Positions 34,836 through 43,696 of a DNA stretch of 64,000 nt are shown here, piece by piece (within the stretch, counting starts at the first letter, position 1; every line of letters starts with the position of its first letter). Made by a program: the position numbers and the translations under genes. The notes under the pieces were generated by a model. It saw only the letters and a program-made list of their open reading frames with translations, was not told the origin of the DNA and did not search any database. The DNA is from Methylovirgula ligni (lineage in GTDB: Bacteria > Pseudomonadota > Alphaproteobacteria > Rhizobiales > Beijerinckiaceae), in contig NZ_CP025086.1 in the NCBI RefSeq assembly GCF_004135935.1, positions 1,736,001 to 1,800,000 of the forward strand. The letters run 5' to 3'.

Positions 34836-36623
34836 ATGTCGCGTCCGATTTGGCTCAAGCCTCCGTTGTTTTTGCGCTCGCAGCAGCATCATGTCGGGCC
34901 GCGGGTCTACGCGCCCGGGAGGCCGCGGCTGGCACTCCCGGCCGATTCTCTCGAACTGACGGTCGCGGCGATCGTTCTGGCCTTGGCTGCGATGCTGGCC
35001 TACGGAATCAGCGAGGTTTTCGCGCCGGTCTCGAGCCTTAAGGCGATCTCGCTCGATCCCTTGCGCCTGCCGGAATATGCCGTGCGCACCGTGTTGCGCA
35101 TGCTCGCGGCCATGGGCGCCTCGCTTCTGTTCACGCTGGTCTACGGAACGCTGGCTGCCAAAAGCCGGCGCGCGGAAGTCGTGCTTGTCCCGCTGCTCGA
35201 CATTCTCCAGTCGGTGCCCGTGCTCGGCTATCTTTCCTTCACCGTGGTGTTCTTCGTCGGGCTCGCGCCGCATTGGGTGCTGGGGCTCGAACTGGCGTCG
35301 ATTTTCGCGATCTTCACCAGCCAGGCGTGGAACATGGCGTTCAGCTTCTTCCAGGCGCTGCGCACCCTTCCGGTCGATCTCGACGAGGCGAGCCGCGCCT
35401 TCGGCTTCTCCGCCTGGCAACGATTCTGGCGGCTTGAATTTCCTTTCGCGGTGCCCGGCCTCGTCTGGAACATGATGATGAGCATGTCGGGAGGCTGGTT
35501 TTTCGTCGTCGCTTCGGAGGCGATCACCGCGGACCAGCGCCAGATCGCGCTGCCGGGCATAGGTTCCTATGTGGCGCTGGCAATCGCGCAGCGGAATCTG
35601 CTTGCCATCGGCTTTGCGATCGCGGCGATGACGATCGTCATCCTGATCTACGATCAATTGCTCTTCCGGCCGCTCGTCGTCTGGGCCGATCGATTTCGCG
35701 TCGAACAGACCGCATCGCAAAGCACGCCGCATTCCTGGTTTCTGGAATTGCTGCGGCACTCGCATCTGGCACGGGCCGCGGCCGTGCCGGCATCGTTCTG
35801 CCTGCGGCGGCTGTTCCGCGCGCGGATCCTCAACATCATTCCGACGTCGCGCCCCCTGGCTGTCCGTTCGCGCGCGTCAAAGGCGGTCGATGACCTTTGG
35901 TATATTTTCGTCGCCGTCGCGTCCCTCGGGATTGCCGCGATCATCGTCCGCTTCATCGCGCAGGGAGCAGGGTGGAGCGATGTCTTCACGGTGGTGCGGC
36001 TCGGCACATATACGCTGCTGCGCGTCGTGGTCCTGATCGTTCTGGCATCGCTGATCTGGGTGCCCGTCGGCGTGGTGATCGGCTTGCGGCCGAAGCTTGC
36101 CGAGCGGGTTCAGCCGCTGGCGCAATTTCTCGCGGCCTTCCCGGCCAATCTGCTCTTTCCGCTGTTCGTCATTCCGATCGTCAGGTTCAACCTCAATACC
36201 GACATCTGGCTGACGCCGCTGATGATCCTCGGAACGCAATGGTACATTCTGTTCAATGTCATCGCCGGCACGACAGCCCTGCCGACTGACCTTTTGGAGG
36301 CGGCCGACAACTTTCGCTTCCACGGCTGGCAATGGTGGCGGATCGTCATTCTGCCGGGAATTTTTCCCTACTACATCACCGGCGCGATCACGGCCTCGGG
36401 CGGCGCGTGGAACGCCAGCATTGTCGCCGAAGTCGTTTCCTGGGGACACGACCGGCTCTTCGCGCACGGCCTTGGCGCCTATATCAGTCAGATGACCGCG
36501 CAGGGCGATTATCCGCGCATCGTCCTCGGCATCGCGACCATGTCCGCCTTTGTCGTTCTGTTCAATCGCCTGTTGTGGCGACCCCTTTATGCCTACGGCG
36601 AGCGCCGGTTCAGGCTGGATTGA
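34836..36623 (+). CDS. NitT/TauT-type ABC transporter, two permease domains fused
   Basis: A 595-residue protein with two copies of the binding-protein-dependent permease domain (about residues 90-285 and 375-585). Each has the cytoplasmic EAA-like loop (LDEASRAFGFSAWQRFWRLEFPFAVPG and LLEAADNFRFHGWQWWRIVILPGIFPY). Relatives transport nitrate, sulfonates or bicarbonate, but duplicated permeases of this kind are of unknown substrate. No periplasmic binding protein is encoded nearby. A gap of 45 bases after mlaD is the largest inside this operon. Confidence 0.88.
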   Translation: MSRPIWLKPPLFLRSQQHHVGPRVYAPGRPRLALPADSLELTVAAIVLALAAMLAYGISEVFAPVSSLKAISLDPLRLPEYAVRTVLRMLAAMGASLLFTLVYGTLAAKSRRAEVVLVPLLDILQSVPVLGYLSFTVVFFVGLAPHWVLGLELASIFAIFTSQAWNMAFSFFQALRTLPVDLDEASRAFGFSAWQRFWRLEFPFAVPGLVWNMMMSMSGGWFFVVASEAITADQRQIALPGIGSYVALAIAQRNLLAIGFAIAAMTIVILIYDQLLFRPLVVWADRFRVEQTASQSTPHSWFLELLRHSHLARAAAVPASFCLRRLFRARILNIIPTSRPLAVRSRASKAVDDLWYIFVAVASLGIAAIIVRFIAQGAGWSDVFTVVRLGTYTLLRVVVLIVLASLIWVPVGVVIGLRPKLAERVQPLAQFLAAFPANLLFPLFVIPIVRFNLNTDIWLTPLMILGTQWYILFNVIAGTTALPTDLLEAADNFRFHGWQWWRIVILPGIFPYYITGAITASGGAWNASIVAEVVSWGHDRLFAHGLGAYISQMTAQGDYPRIVLGIATMSAFVVLFNRLLWRPLYAYGERRFRLD

Positions 36624-36631
36624 GACGTGTC

Positions 36632-37969
36632 ATGAGCAAGACAGGTGAAACAAGCGCCGCGACCGGCGATGTCGAACTCGACATCCGCCACGTCCGGCAG
36701 ACCTATGCGCGCACGTCCGGGGCGCCGCTTCTCGTCCTCGACGATATCAACCTGACACTTCGGGAAGGCGAAATCGTCGGCCTGCTTGGCCGTTCCGGAT
36801 GCGGAAAATCGACGCTGCTGCGCCTCGTCTCCGGCCTCGCGGCGCCGGCCTCCGGCGAGGTGCTTTATCGGGGCAAGGCTGTCGATGGCCCGGTCGATGG
36901 AATCGCAATGGTCTTCCAAACCTTCGCCCTGTTTCCCTGGCTGACAGTGCTGCAAAACGTGCAGGCCGGGCTCGACGCGAAGGGCGTTCCGGAAGAGGAG
37001 GCGCGCAAGCGGGCTCTTGCGGCCATCGAGCTTATCGGCCTCGATGGATTCGAGGGCGCCTATCCGCGCGAACTTTCCGGCGGCATGCGTCAGCGCGTCG
37101 GTTTCGCACGCGCGCTCGTCGTCGATCCGACGGTTCTGTTGATGGACGAGCCGTTTTCCGCGCTCGACGTGCTCACCGGCGAGACCTTGCGCGGCGACTT
37201 CATGGACCTCTGGGTCGCCGGACACCTGTCGATCAAATCGCTCCTTCTGGTGACGCACAATATCGAGGAGGCGGTCTTCATGAGCGACCGCATCCTCATT
37301 CTCGCGCCAAATCCGGGCCGGATCGCCGCTGAGTTCACAGTCGCCCTGCCGCGGCCGCGTCAGCGGCTGAGCAACGAGTTCCGCGACATGGTCGATGATA
37401 TCTATGCCCGCATGACGGCGGGTCCAGTGCCGGGCGCCGATGGCAAGGCGCGCGCGCCGCTCGCGAGCATCGGGACGCAACTGCCGATCATATCGGCGGC
37501 GCGGATCGCCGGAATGCCGGAGATCCTGCTTTCCCCGCCCTTCGGCGGTCAGGCCGATCTGCCCGCGCTCACGGCGCGCCTGCATCTTCCCACCGCCGAT
37601 CTTTTCCATCTGGTGGAAATAACGCAGATGCTTGGCTTCGCCGAACTGCGTGATGGTGATTTGCACCTGACGGCAGCGGGGCGCGCGTTCGCCGAAGCCG
37701 ATATGGGCGACCGCAAACGCATTTTCGCGGAGCATTTGCTGCGCACGGTTCCGCTGGCCGCGCATATCCGGCATGTCCTCGACGAACGGCCGAACCATAT
37801 CGCGCCGCGCAGCCGCTTCCTCGCCGAGCTGGAAGATCACCTGGGCCGCGAGGATGCCGAACGCACCCTCAACATCGTTATAGACTGGGGCCGTTACGCC
37901 GACTGTTTCGCCTATGACGGGCCGCACCGCACGTTCAGCCTGACGCCTCACGAGCCGGAGGCGACCTGA
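36632..37969 (+). CDS. NitT/TauT-type ABC ATPase with C-terminal AAA-associated domain
   Basis: A 445-residue ATPase. The ABC domain (about residues 15-260) has Walker A GRSGCGKSTLLRLV, signature LSGGMRQRVGFARAL, Walker B VLLMDEPFSALDV and TLRGDFMDLW. The extra 150 residues (about 295-440, starting near GMPEILLSPPFGGQADLPALTARLHLPTADLFHL) match the AAA-associated C-terminal domain that accompanies these double-permease systems, probably a regulatory domain. It starts eight bases after the permease gene and closes the eight-gene run. Confidence 0.88.
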   Translation: MSKTGETSAATGDVELDIRHVRQTYARTSGAPLLVLDDINLTLREGEIVGLLGRSGCGKSTLLRLVSGLAAPASGEVLYRGKAVDGPVDGIAMVFQTFALFPWLTVLQNVQAGLDAKGVPEEEARKRALAAIELIGLDGFEGAYPRELSGGMRQRVGFARALVVDPTVLLMDEPFSALDVLTGETLRGDFMDLWVAGHLSIKSLLLVTHNIEEAVFMSDRILILAPNPGRIAAEFTVALPRPRQRLSNEFRDMVDDIYARMTAGPVPGADGKARAPLASIGTQLPIISAARIAGMPEILLSPPFGGQADLPALTARLHLPTADLFHLVEITQMLGFAELRDGDLHLTAAGRAFAEADMGDRKRIFAEHLLRTVPLAAHIRHVLDERPNHIAPRSRFLAELEDHLGREDAERTLNIVIDWGRYADCFAYDGPHRTFSLTPHEPEAT

Positions 37970-37999
37970 GAGGCCGCGATCTCGCCGGCTCGAAGGCCT

Positions 38000-38485
38000 T
38001 TACTCGGCCGCCGCCAGATGCGTTTCGATCGTGCCGATCGGCAGATGTACGAGATCTTTGTGAATCTCGGCCGTCATGATCGCGCGCGCAGCCGGCGTAA
38101 GCGCCTCGCGGACGATCCCGAGAGCCTTCGGCGGCGCGATCAAAACGAGATGTTTGGTCTTTCCCTCGCTCGCGGCGGTGTCGATGATCCCCGCGACCTT
38201 GCGCAAAAAATCCACTTCCGCCTCGGTGTGATAATCGGGCGCCTCGACGGCACTCCGGCCAGGCCCGTGCGATTGAAATGTCCGGCCCGGCTTGCCCGTC
38301 CCGAGTTCGGTCGTCGAAGGATGCGTTTCGGCAAGAACCTCGAGCGGCCTGAGATTGAGCAATTCAGCGTCGCCGTCATTGTGCAGGAAAAGGGCTTTCT
38401 GCCCGTCGCAGACCACGACCCAGGCTCCCCAGGGGATTCTGACGTTTTTCAATTCTGCCTCCGTTGAAAATGGACGTGGGTTCAT
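38000..38485 (-). CDS. Host attachment family protein
   Basis: A protein of about 161 residues of the family annotated as required for attachment to host cells (Agrobacterium). It shows IPWGAWVVVCDGQKALFLHNDGDAELLNL at the start and KHLVLIAPPKALGIVREAL with a terminal LVHLPIGTIETHL. The fold resembles release-factor/VLRF-like domains (BaeRF group), so a link to attachment is doubtful and a translation or nucleotide-related role is possible. The start is uncertain: no clear ribosome binding site precedes 38485, and an upstream start at 38530 exists. Confidence 0.78.
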   Translation of the reverse strand: MNPRPFSTEAELKNVRIPWGAWVVVCDGQKALFLHNDGDAELLNLRPLEVLAETHPSTTELGTGKPGRTFQSHGPGRSAVEAPDYHTEAEVDFLRKVAGIIDTAASEGKTKHLVLIAPPKALGIVREALTPAARAIMTAEIHKDLVHLPIGTIETHLAAAE

Positions 38486-38628
38486 GCGCGCGAGCGTTAC
38501 CGCTGCAATTTTCAAGAACTGGGGGCACAAGCCTTGTCCTATGTCAAAGAAATGTAACGAGCGCGCGAAAAAGGTAGTGGCAGCGACCTATTTGGCGAAT
38601 CCCGCCTTGGGCTGGACTGCGAGGCAGC

Positions 38629-40548
38629 GTGAAAACCGAGATCGTCGAATGGCTCGGCCAATCTGATTTGCTTTTGCCGCAACTGATTGCGGAAGGGCTC
38701 GCGGCGAATGACCGGGTCAAGGCCCGACTGAGCGTCCTCCAGGCGGCGGCGCTGCACGCGCATGATCCGCACGGCACCCGGATCGATCTGACGGAGGAAT
38801 GTCGCGCCGCCGGGCTCGACCCGATCCCGCTGCAAGCACTGGCCAATTCCGCGACGCTGGCGGAGGGCGCGAAGGTCACGGCGGCCGGGCTCGGCGGCCT
38901 CGGTAACGCCATCTGGGACGATATAGCGGCCATGCTCCGCGCGGTTCAGGCCGGAGACCCGACCAAGGCTGAAACCTACGGTACGCGGCTCGACGCGATC
39001 AAAGCCGCAAGTCAACTCGGCGCGGACGCCGTCGCGAGCGCCGAGATCGCCCGGCTCACGGCGATTTCCGAGGCCGACAGTTTGCACCGCTTGATTATGG
39101 ATTTGCATCGGGCGCTCAACGCGCTCGCCGCCACGCATGCGCAGGAAGTGGTGGCCGGCGCACATAGCTACGGCCTGACGGCGGAGGACAAACAGGCGCT
39201 CGAAGCTTTCATGCAGGGCGTCGAATCGACGCGCGCGTTGAAATTCGATCATCCCGGCCTCGGAACCACAGCGCTGCGCGCGGGCGCGCGTTTCACGATC
39301 CAGAACGACATCGGGGAAACCGACGCGCATGTCGTGGTGATCGGGGTGGAACCCGCAACCGTGACGATCACCTACACCGATGTTCATCACGCCCGGGCGA
39401 AATTCTTCACCCGTTTGTTCCGCGACTTCTCCGTTCAATGGAGTGGTCTCGACGACAAGACGTCGGCGGCGCTGAAGGATCAGGAAGCTTTTTATCTCAT
39501 CACCGGCCGTTATCCCTATGCGGACGCCGAAGCGCGCGATTCCTTCCTGCGTGAGCTTGGCGCATCGCTGGTTTTCCAGATCGATTGGAACAAGGCACGC
39601 AAAGTCCTGCGCGCGTTTGTCAGCAACGCCGATGCGGTGCGGCTCCTCGAATGGGCGGCGGCACAGCGGGTCGGGCATCGCGGCTTTCTCCAGCTCGGCG
39701 GTGCCGATCTCATCAACGCCGCCGTGCGTCATGCCGCCCCGGCGCGCATTGGCTTCGGCGAGCATTTCGATCAGGCGCTGGGGCGCGAGGCGGCCGTCGA
39801 TTTCCTGAAGGCGGTCTTGCGGATTTCCGTCGAGGCGTTGCAGCAGGGCAGTTCGCTGCGCTCGGCAAAGGCGCGCATCGAGGAGGCGCTCGTCACGCAT
39901 TTGCAGCGTGGCGACACCGGCCTCTTGGCGGTGGTCATCCGCCAGGCAGGGCTTGCCCGCGACATCGCGGTGGCCATCGCGCAGTTCATCGCCGATCGGC
40001 GCCGCAAGCTGCCCACGGATGCCGAGGCGCTTGCGCGCCATGCCGGGCGTATCGAGGAAAAGGCCGACCGGATCGTTTTCGACGCGCGCGGCGAGATCGC
40101 CCGCTTCGGGGTCGATCGCGGCCTTGAGCGTCTCGCCGATCTGATCGAGCAGACGATCGACGAACTCGAAGAAGCTGCCTTTATCGCCTCGCTCACGCCC
40201 ACTGATACTGCGCCGGAGTTGCTCGACTGTCTTGCCGAGCTCTCCGCCGTGACTGTCTCCGGAACCGCGGCCGCCGTCATCGGCGCGGCCGCGGCCGCCG
40301 AGATCCCCGAAGGGCAGCGCGTCGATTATGAGGATGCGCTCGCCGCGGCGACGCGTCTCGTCGAGGACGAGCACAGGGGCGATACGGCCGAGCGAACGGT
40401 GACGGCGAAAATTCTCGGCGGCTCTTACGATCTCAAGGCGAGCCTCGCGATCCTCAGTCTGGCGCATCCGCTCGAGCGCGCGACCGATCAACTGGCGCGC
40501 TTCGGCCATTCCCTGCGCGACTACGTGCTCTCCGACCTTTCATCCTAA
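38629..40548 (+). CDS. Large protein with C-terminal PhoU-like helical domain, function unknown
   Basis: A 639-residue soluble protein with no recognised catalytic motif. The last 200 or so residues are all-helical and look like a PhoU/DUF47 domain: RHAGRIEEKADRIVFDARGEI, then a repeat-like LAHPLERATDQLARFGHSLRDYVL near the end, both with the E/D-rich metal-binding pattern. The first 400 residues are mixed and unassigned. The next gene, a PPDK lacking its PEP domain, begins 11 bases later, so the pair is probably co-expressed. A GTG at 38629 with upstream GAGG is the start. Confidence 0.7.
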   Translation: MKTEIVEWLGQSDLLLPQLIAEGLAANDRVKARLSVLQAAALHAHDPHGTRIDLTEECRAAGLDPIPLQALANSATLAEGAKVTAAGLGGLGNAIWDDIAAMLRAVQAGDPTKAETYGTRLDAIKAASQLGADAVASAEIARLTAISEADSLHRLIMDLHRALNALAATHAQEVVAGAHSYGLTAEDKQALEAFMQGVESTRALKFDHPGLGTTALRAGARFTIQNDIGETDAHVVVIGVEPATVTITYTDVHHARAKFFTRLFRDFSVQWSGLDDKTSAALKDQEAFYLITGRYPYADAEARDSFLRELGASLVFQIDWNKARKVLRAFVSNADAVRLLEWAAAQRVGHRGFLQLGGADLINAAVRHAAPARIGFGEHFDQALGREAAVDFLKAVLRISVEALQQGSSLRSAKARIEEALVTHLQRGDTGLLAVVIRQAGLARDIAVAIAQFIADRRRKLPTDAEALARHAGRIEEKADRIVFDARGEIARFGVDRGLERLADLIEQTIDELEEAAFIASLTPTDTAPELLDCLAELSAVTVSGTAAAVIGAAAAAEIPEGQRVDYEDALAAATRLVEDEHRGDTAERTVTAKILGGSYDLKASLAILSLAHPLERATDQLARFGHSLRDYVLSDLSS

Positions 40549-40559
40549 CGGGTGTGTCC

Positions 40560-42155
40560 ATGAAAGTTCTCCTTATCGGCGACGGTGCGGCCAAGCTCTA
40601 TCCGGCGGATGTCGTCGGCGCCAAGGCGGCCAATCTCGCGCATATGGCGGCGCTCGGGCTGCCGGTTCCGCCCGCCTTTGTTCTGCCCATCGAACTTTGT
40701 GCCGCAATCACCAGGGGCGAGGCGGGCGCCAGGCAGAAGCTGGCGGAAGGGTTGGACGAAGGCATTGCCTTTCTCGAACACGCGACGGGCAAGGCATTCG
40801 GCGACCGCCGCCATCCGTTGCTCGTTTCGGTCCGCTCGGGCGCCGCGCGCTCCATGCCCGGCATGCTCGATACGGTGCTCGATGTCGGCTGTACGCCTGG
40901 CGCCGTCCGCGGCCTCATCCGCGCGACGGGCAACCCGCATTTCGCCTACGATTGCCGGCGCCGCTTTCTCGAAAGCTATGGCAGCGTCGTGCTCGGCATC
41001 GCCGACGAGGCGTTCGCGGCGCCGCTCAAGACCCTGCTCGCCGCCGAGGGGGTGACGCAGGAACAGGACCTGGATAGCGAAGCTCTGGAACGGCTTGCCG
41101 CGACCCATCAGCAAACCATCGAGGAAGCACGAAGCGTCGCCGCCGACGATCCGCGTCAGGATCTCCGCGCTGCGGCCGAGGCGGTTTATCTGTCATGGAT
41201 GAGCGAGCGGGCGCGCACCTATCGCAAGATCGAGCATTTCGAAGATCTGCAAGGCACGGCGGTCACGGTTCAGGCCATGATCTTCGGCAATCATAATGCC
41301 CGCTCGGGCGCGGGCGTCGCCTTTTCGCGCGATCCATCGACCGGACGGGCCGAGCCGGTCATCGATGTGCTGTTTGCCTCGCAGGGCGAGGATGTCGTCT
41401 CCGGGCGGCGCAATCCCGATACGGAGGAGGCGATCGCCCGTCTGCTTCCGGAAGTCGACAGTACCCTGCGCGCGGCGTTGCAGACCTTGGAGCGCGAGTT
41501 CCGTGACGTTCAGGATGTCGAGTTCACTATCGAAGACGGGAAACTGTGGCTGTTGCAGACCCGCGCCGCGAAACGCACGCCCGATGCGGCCGTCCGGTTC
41601 GCGATCGATTTCGTCAAGGAGGGGCTCATCACCCCCGCTGAAGCCTTGCGCCGCATCGCCGGCGTCGATCTGCAGGCTCTGGCACGCAAGACGCTGGTCG
41701 GCGTCGGCACGCCTGTGGGGCAGGGCAAGGGAGCATCGACCGGCATCGCCATAGGCCGGGTTGCTTTTGATTCGGCGAGCGCGATGCGGCTGGCGGAGAC
41801 TGGCGAGCCAGTGATCCTGGTCCGGCCCAATATCAACACGGCGGATGTCGGCGGCTTTGCGGCGTGTGCGGGCATTCTGGCGGCCGTCGGCGGCCGCACC
41901 GCCCATGCGGCGCTGGTGGCCCGCCAATTGGGAAAGCCCTGCATTGTCGGCTGCGCCGCGCTTGAGGTCGATCCCGCGCGGCAAAAGGCGCGGCTCGCCG
42001 GCCGCGATCTTCGCGAAGGCGACTGGCTTTCCCTCGATGGCGAATCGGGTCAGGTTTTCCTCGGCAAGGGCGAGGTTGCGGTCGAGACGCCGCAGGCCGA
42101 ACTGGCGGAAATCAGCCGCTGGAAACAGGCTGAGACGGCTCAGCCCGCCGCCTGA
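40560..42155 (+). CDS. Pyruvate phosphate dikinase-like protein lacking the PEP/pyruvate domain
   Basis: A 531-residue protein with the N-terminal ATP-grasp (VSVRSGAARSMPGMLDTVLD, DVEFTIEDGKLWLLQTRAAKRT) and the swivelling phosphohistidine domain (GKGASTGIAIGRV, then AVGGRTAHAALVARQLGKPCIVGC with phospho-acceptor His449) of pyruvate phosphate dikinase. Full-length PPDK is about 880 residues. The C-terminal TIM barrel that binds PEP/pyruvate is entirely absent, and the gene ends cleanly rather than in a frameshift. It may phosphorylate its own histidine and pass phosphate to another protein, perhaps the PhoU-like partner; this is conjecture. Confidence 0.85.
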   Translation: MKVLLIGDGAAKLYPADVVGAKAANLAHMAALGLPVPPAFVLPIELCAAITRGEAGARQKLAEGLDEGIAFLEHATGKAFGDRRHPLLVSVRSGAARSMPGMLDTVLDVGCTPGAVRGLIRATGNPHFAYDCRRRFLESYGSVVLGIADEAFAAPLKTLLAAEGVTQEQDLDSEALERLAATHQQTIEEARSVAADDPRQDLRAAAEAVYLSWMSERARTYRKIEHFEDLQGTAVTVQAMIFGNHNARSGAGVAFSRDPSTGRAEPVIDVLFASQGEDVVSGRRNPDTEEAIARLLPEVDSTLRAALQTLEREFRDVQDVEFTIEDGKLWLLQTRAAKRTPDAAVRFAIDFVKEGLITPAEALRRIAGVDLQALARKTLVGVGTPVGQGKGASTGIAIGRVAFDSASAMRLAETGEPVILVRPNINTADVGGFAACAGILAAVGGRTAHAALVARQLGKPCIVGCAALEVDPARQKARLAGRDLREGDWLSLDGESGQVFLGKGEVAVETPQAELAEISRWKQAETAQPAA

Positions 42156-42272
42156 TCCATTGCCGACGTCCCGTCTTGCGGAGGCGGCACCAGCCGGTTA
42201 AGCCGTTGCGCAAATGTGGTGCGGGACTTTTGGACCGCAGCTAAGATGCCGCCACCCGTATACGAGGGATTC

Positions 42273-43034
42273 ATGATCATTTTTGTAACCGGCGCGACCT
42301 CCGGTTTTGGCGCTGCGATCGCGCGGCGCTTCGCGAAAGATGGCCACAAGATCGTCGCAACGGGCCGGCGTGAGGACCGGCTGACGGCGCTGGCCGACGA
42401 ACTCGGCCACGATCACGTTTATCCGATCGTTTTCGATATACGCGACCTCGCGGCGGTGGAGCGGGCGTTCGCGGATCTTCCCGCCGCCTTCGCCGAGATC
42501 GACGTGCTCGTGAACAACGCCGGCCTCGCGCTCGGCCTCGAACCCGCCCACAAGGCCAACCTCGACGATTGGGAGGTAATGGTCGACACCAATGTGAAGG
42601 GGCTGCTCTATGCGACCCGCGCCGCGCTGCCGGGGATGGTCGCGCGCAATCGCGGCCATGTCATCAATCTCGGCTCGATTGCGGCGACCTACCCCTATCC
42701 CGGCGGCAATGTTTATGGCGCGACCAAAGCCTTCGTGCGCCAGTTCTCACTGAATTTGCGCGCCGACCTTCTCGGCACGCGCGTGCGTGTCACCGACATC
42801 GAGCCGGGGCTTGTTGGCGGAACGGAATTCTCGACGCGGCGCTTTCACGGCGATAGCGCGCGGGCGGAAAAGCTCTATGAAGGCGCGGATGCGCTCACGC
42901 CGGAGGACATCGCTGAGGCCGTCCATTGGGTCGCCACGCTGCCGGCGCGCGTCAATATCAACGCGATCGAGATGATGCCGGTCACGCAGGCTTTCGGGCC
43001 GCTTCCGGTGCATCGCGAGCCCGGCGCGACCTAG
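42273..43034 (+). CDS. Short-chain dehydrogenase, YdfG-like
   Basis: A 253-residue classical SDR. It has the cofactor motif TGATSGFGAAIARRF with Arg residues following (GRREDRL) that favour NADP, the NNAGLAL motif and the catalytic YGATKAF. The sequence INLGSIAATYPYPGGNVYGATKAFVRQFSLNLRADLLGT closely resembles E. coli YdfG, an NADP-dependent 3-hydroxy acid (serine/allo-threonine) dehydrogenase. The start at 42273 has GAGGG upstream. Exact substrate unknown. Confidence 0.9.
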   Translation: MIIFVTGATSGFGAAIARRFAKDGHKIVATGRREDRLTALADELGHDHVYPIVFDIRDLAAVERAFADLPAAFAEIDVLVNNAGLALGLEPAHKANLDDWEVMVDTNVKGLLYATRAALPGMVARNRGHVINLGSIAATYPYPGGNVYGATKAFVRQFSLNLRADLLGTRVRVTDIEPGLVGGTEFSTRRFHGDSARAEKLYEGADALTPEDIAEAVHWVATLPARVNINAIEMMPVTQAFGPLPVHREPGAT

Positions 43035-43123
43035 ACGCCGTCGCTTATCACCGCAACGTGAATGCGCTTTCGTTTTCCCGCAGCCTCGCGCGCGCTTTAA
43101 TGCGCATCTCGGGAGATATAGAC

Positions 43124-43585
43124 ATGAAAGTGGCAATCCTCGCCCTGGCGATGATCCTGCCCTGCACCTGTGCGCAGGCGGCGGAAGTTACGGAGGCGGA
43201 TTTGCTCCACGCGGCGGTGGACCTCGGCCATCGCTACGATGCGAATTATGCCGCAAAAAATCCCGCCGCCATGGCCGCGCTCTACGCCGACGACGGGGTG
43301 CTGGTCTCTCCGGCGGGCGCGATCATCCGCGGCCGCGATGCGCTTAAAGTCTATTATGCCAAACGGTTCGCGTCCGGCGCCTACGGACATGCGATCAAGG
43401 TGCTTGAGGTGCATGTGCAGGGCGACGGGGGCTATGGCGTCGCCGAATTCTCCGTCAACGCGCCGCATGGCAAAGGACAGTTCCGCCGCGAACAGGGGCA
43501 CATCGTGGCGATCTATGCGCGCGACGCCGACGGATGGCATTTGCGGCTCGTCGAGCCGAGCATTCCCGAAGCGGCCGGCAAATAA
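43124..43585 (+). CDS. Exported SnoaL/DUF4440-like small protein
   Basis: A 153-residue protein with a cleavable signal peptide (MKVAILALAMILPCTCAQA) and a cone-shaped NTF2-like domain. RYDANYAAKNPAAMAALYADDGVLVSPAGAIIRGRDALKVYY is the usual start of SnoaL/DUF4440 proteins, and HIVAIYARDADGWHLRLVEPS the usual end. It is presumably periplasmic. The family includes isomerases and ligand-binding proteins, so no specific function is claimed. The start is supported by GGGAG eight bases upstream. Confidence 0.8.
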   Translation: MKVAILALAMILPCTCAQAAEVTEADLLHAAVDLGHRYDANYAAKNPAAMAALYADDGVLVSPAGAIIRGRDALKVYYAKRFASGAYGHAIKVLEVHVQGDGGYGVAEFSVNAPHGKGQFRREQGHIVAIYARDADGWHLRLVEPSIPEAAGK

Positions 43586-43696
43586 GGCCGCTTAAGCAAG
43601 CCTGCCCGAGCGGGGAGCCGTGCCGGCGCGTGCCGGTTTCTTGCCGCCTGCGGCTGCGCTATAAGCCACGCGACGGATTGGCGATGAGGAGCGGTA

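Noticed and set aside
38534-38547. TTGT-N6-TCAA as a FixK box between the host-attachment gene and the PhoU-like gene
   Set aside because: One of the conserved bases is wrong and no other feature supports it.
38539-40509. Very long open frame antisense to the PhoU-like gene
   Set aside because: Its predicted product is dominated by Arg, Gly, Asp and His with no domain pattern, as expected opposite a GC-rich gene; the plus-strand frame has a ribosome site, PhoU-like motifs and operon context.
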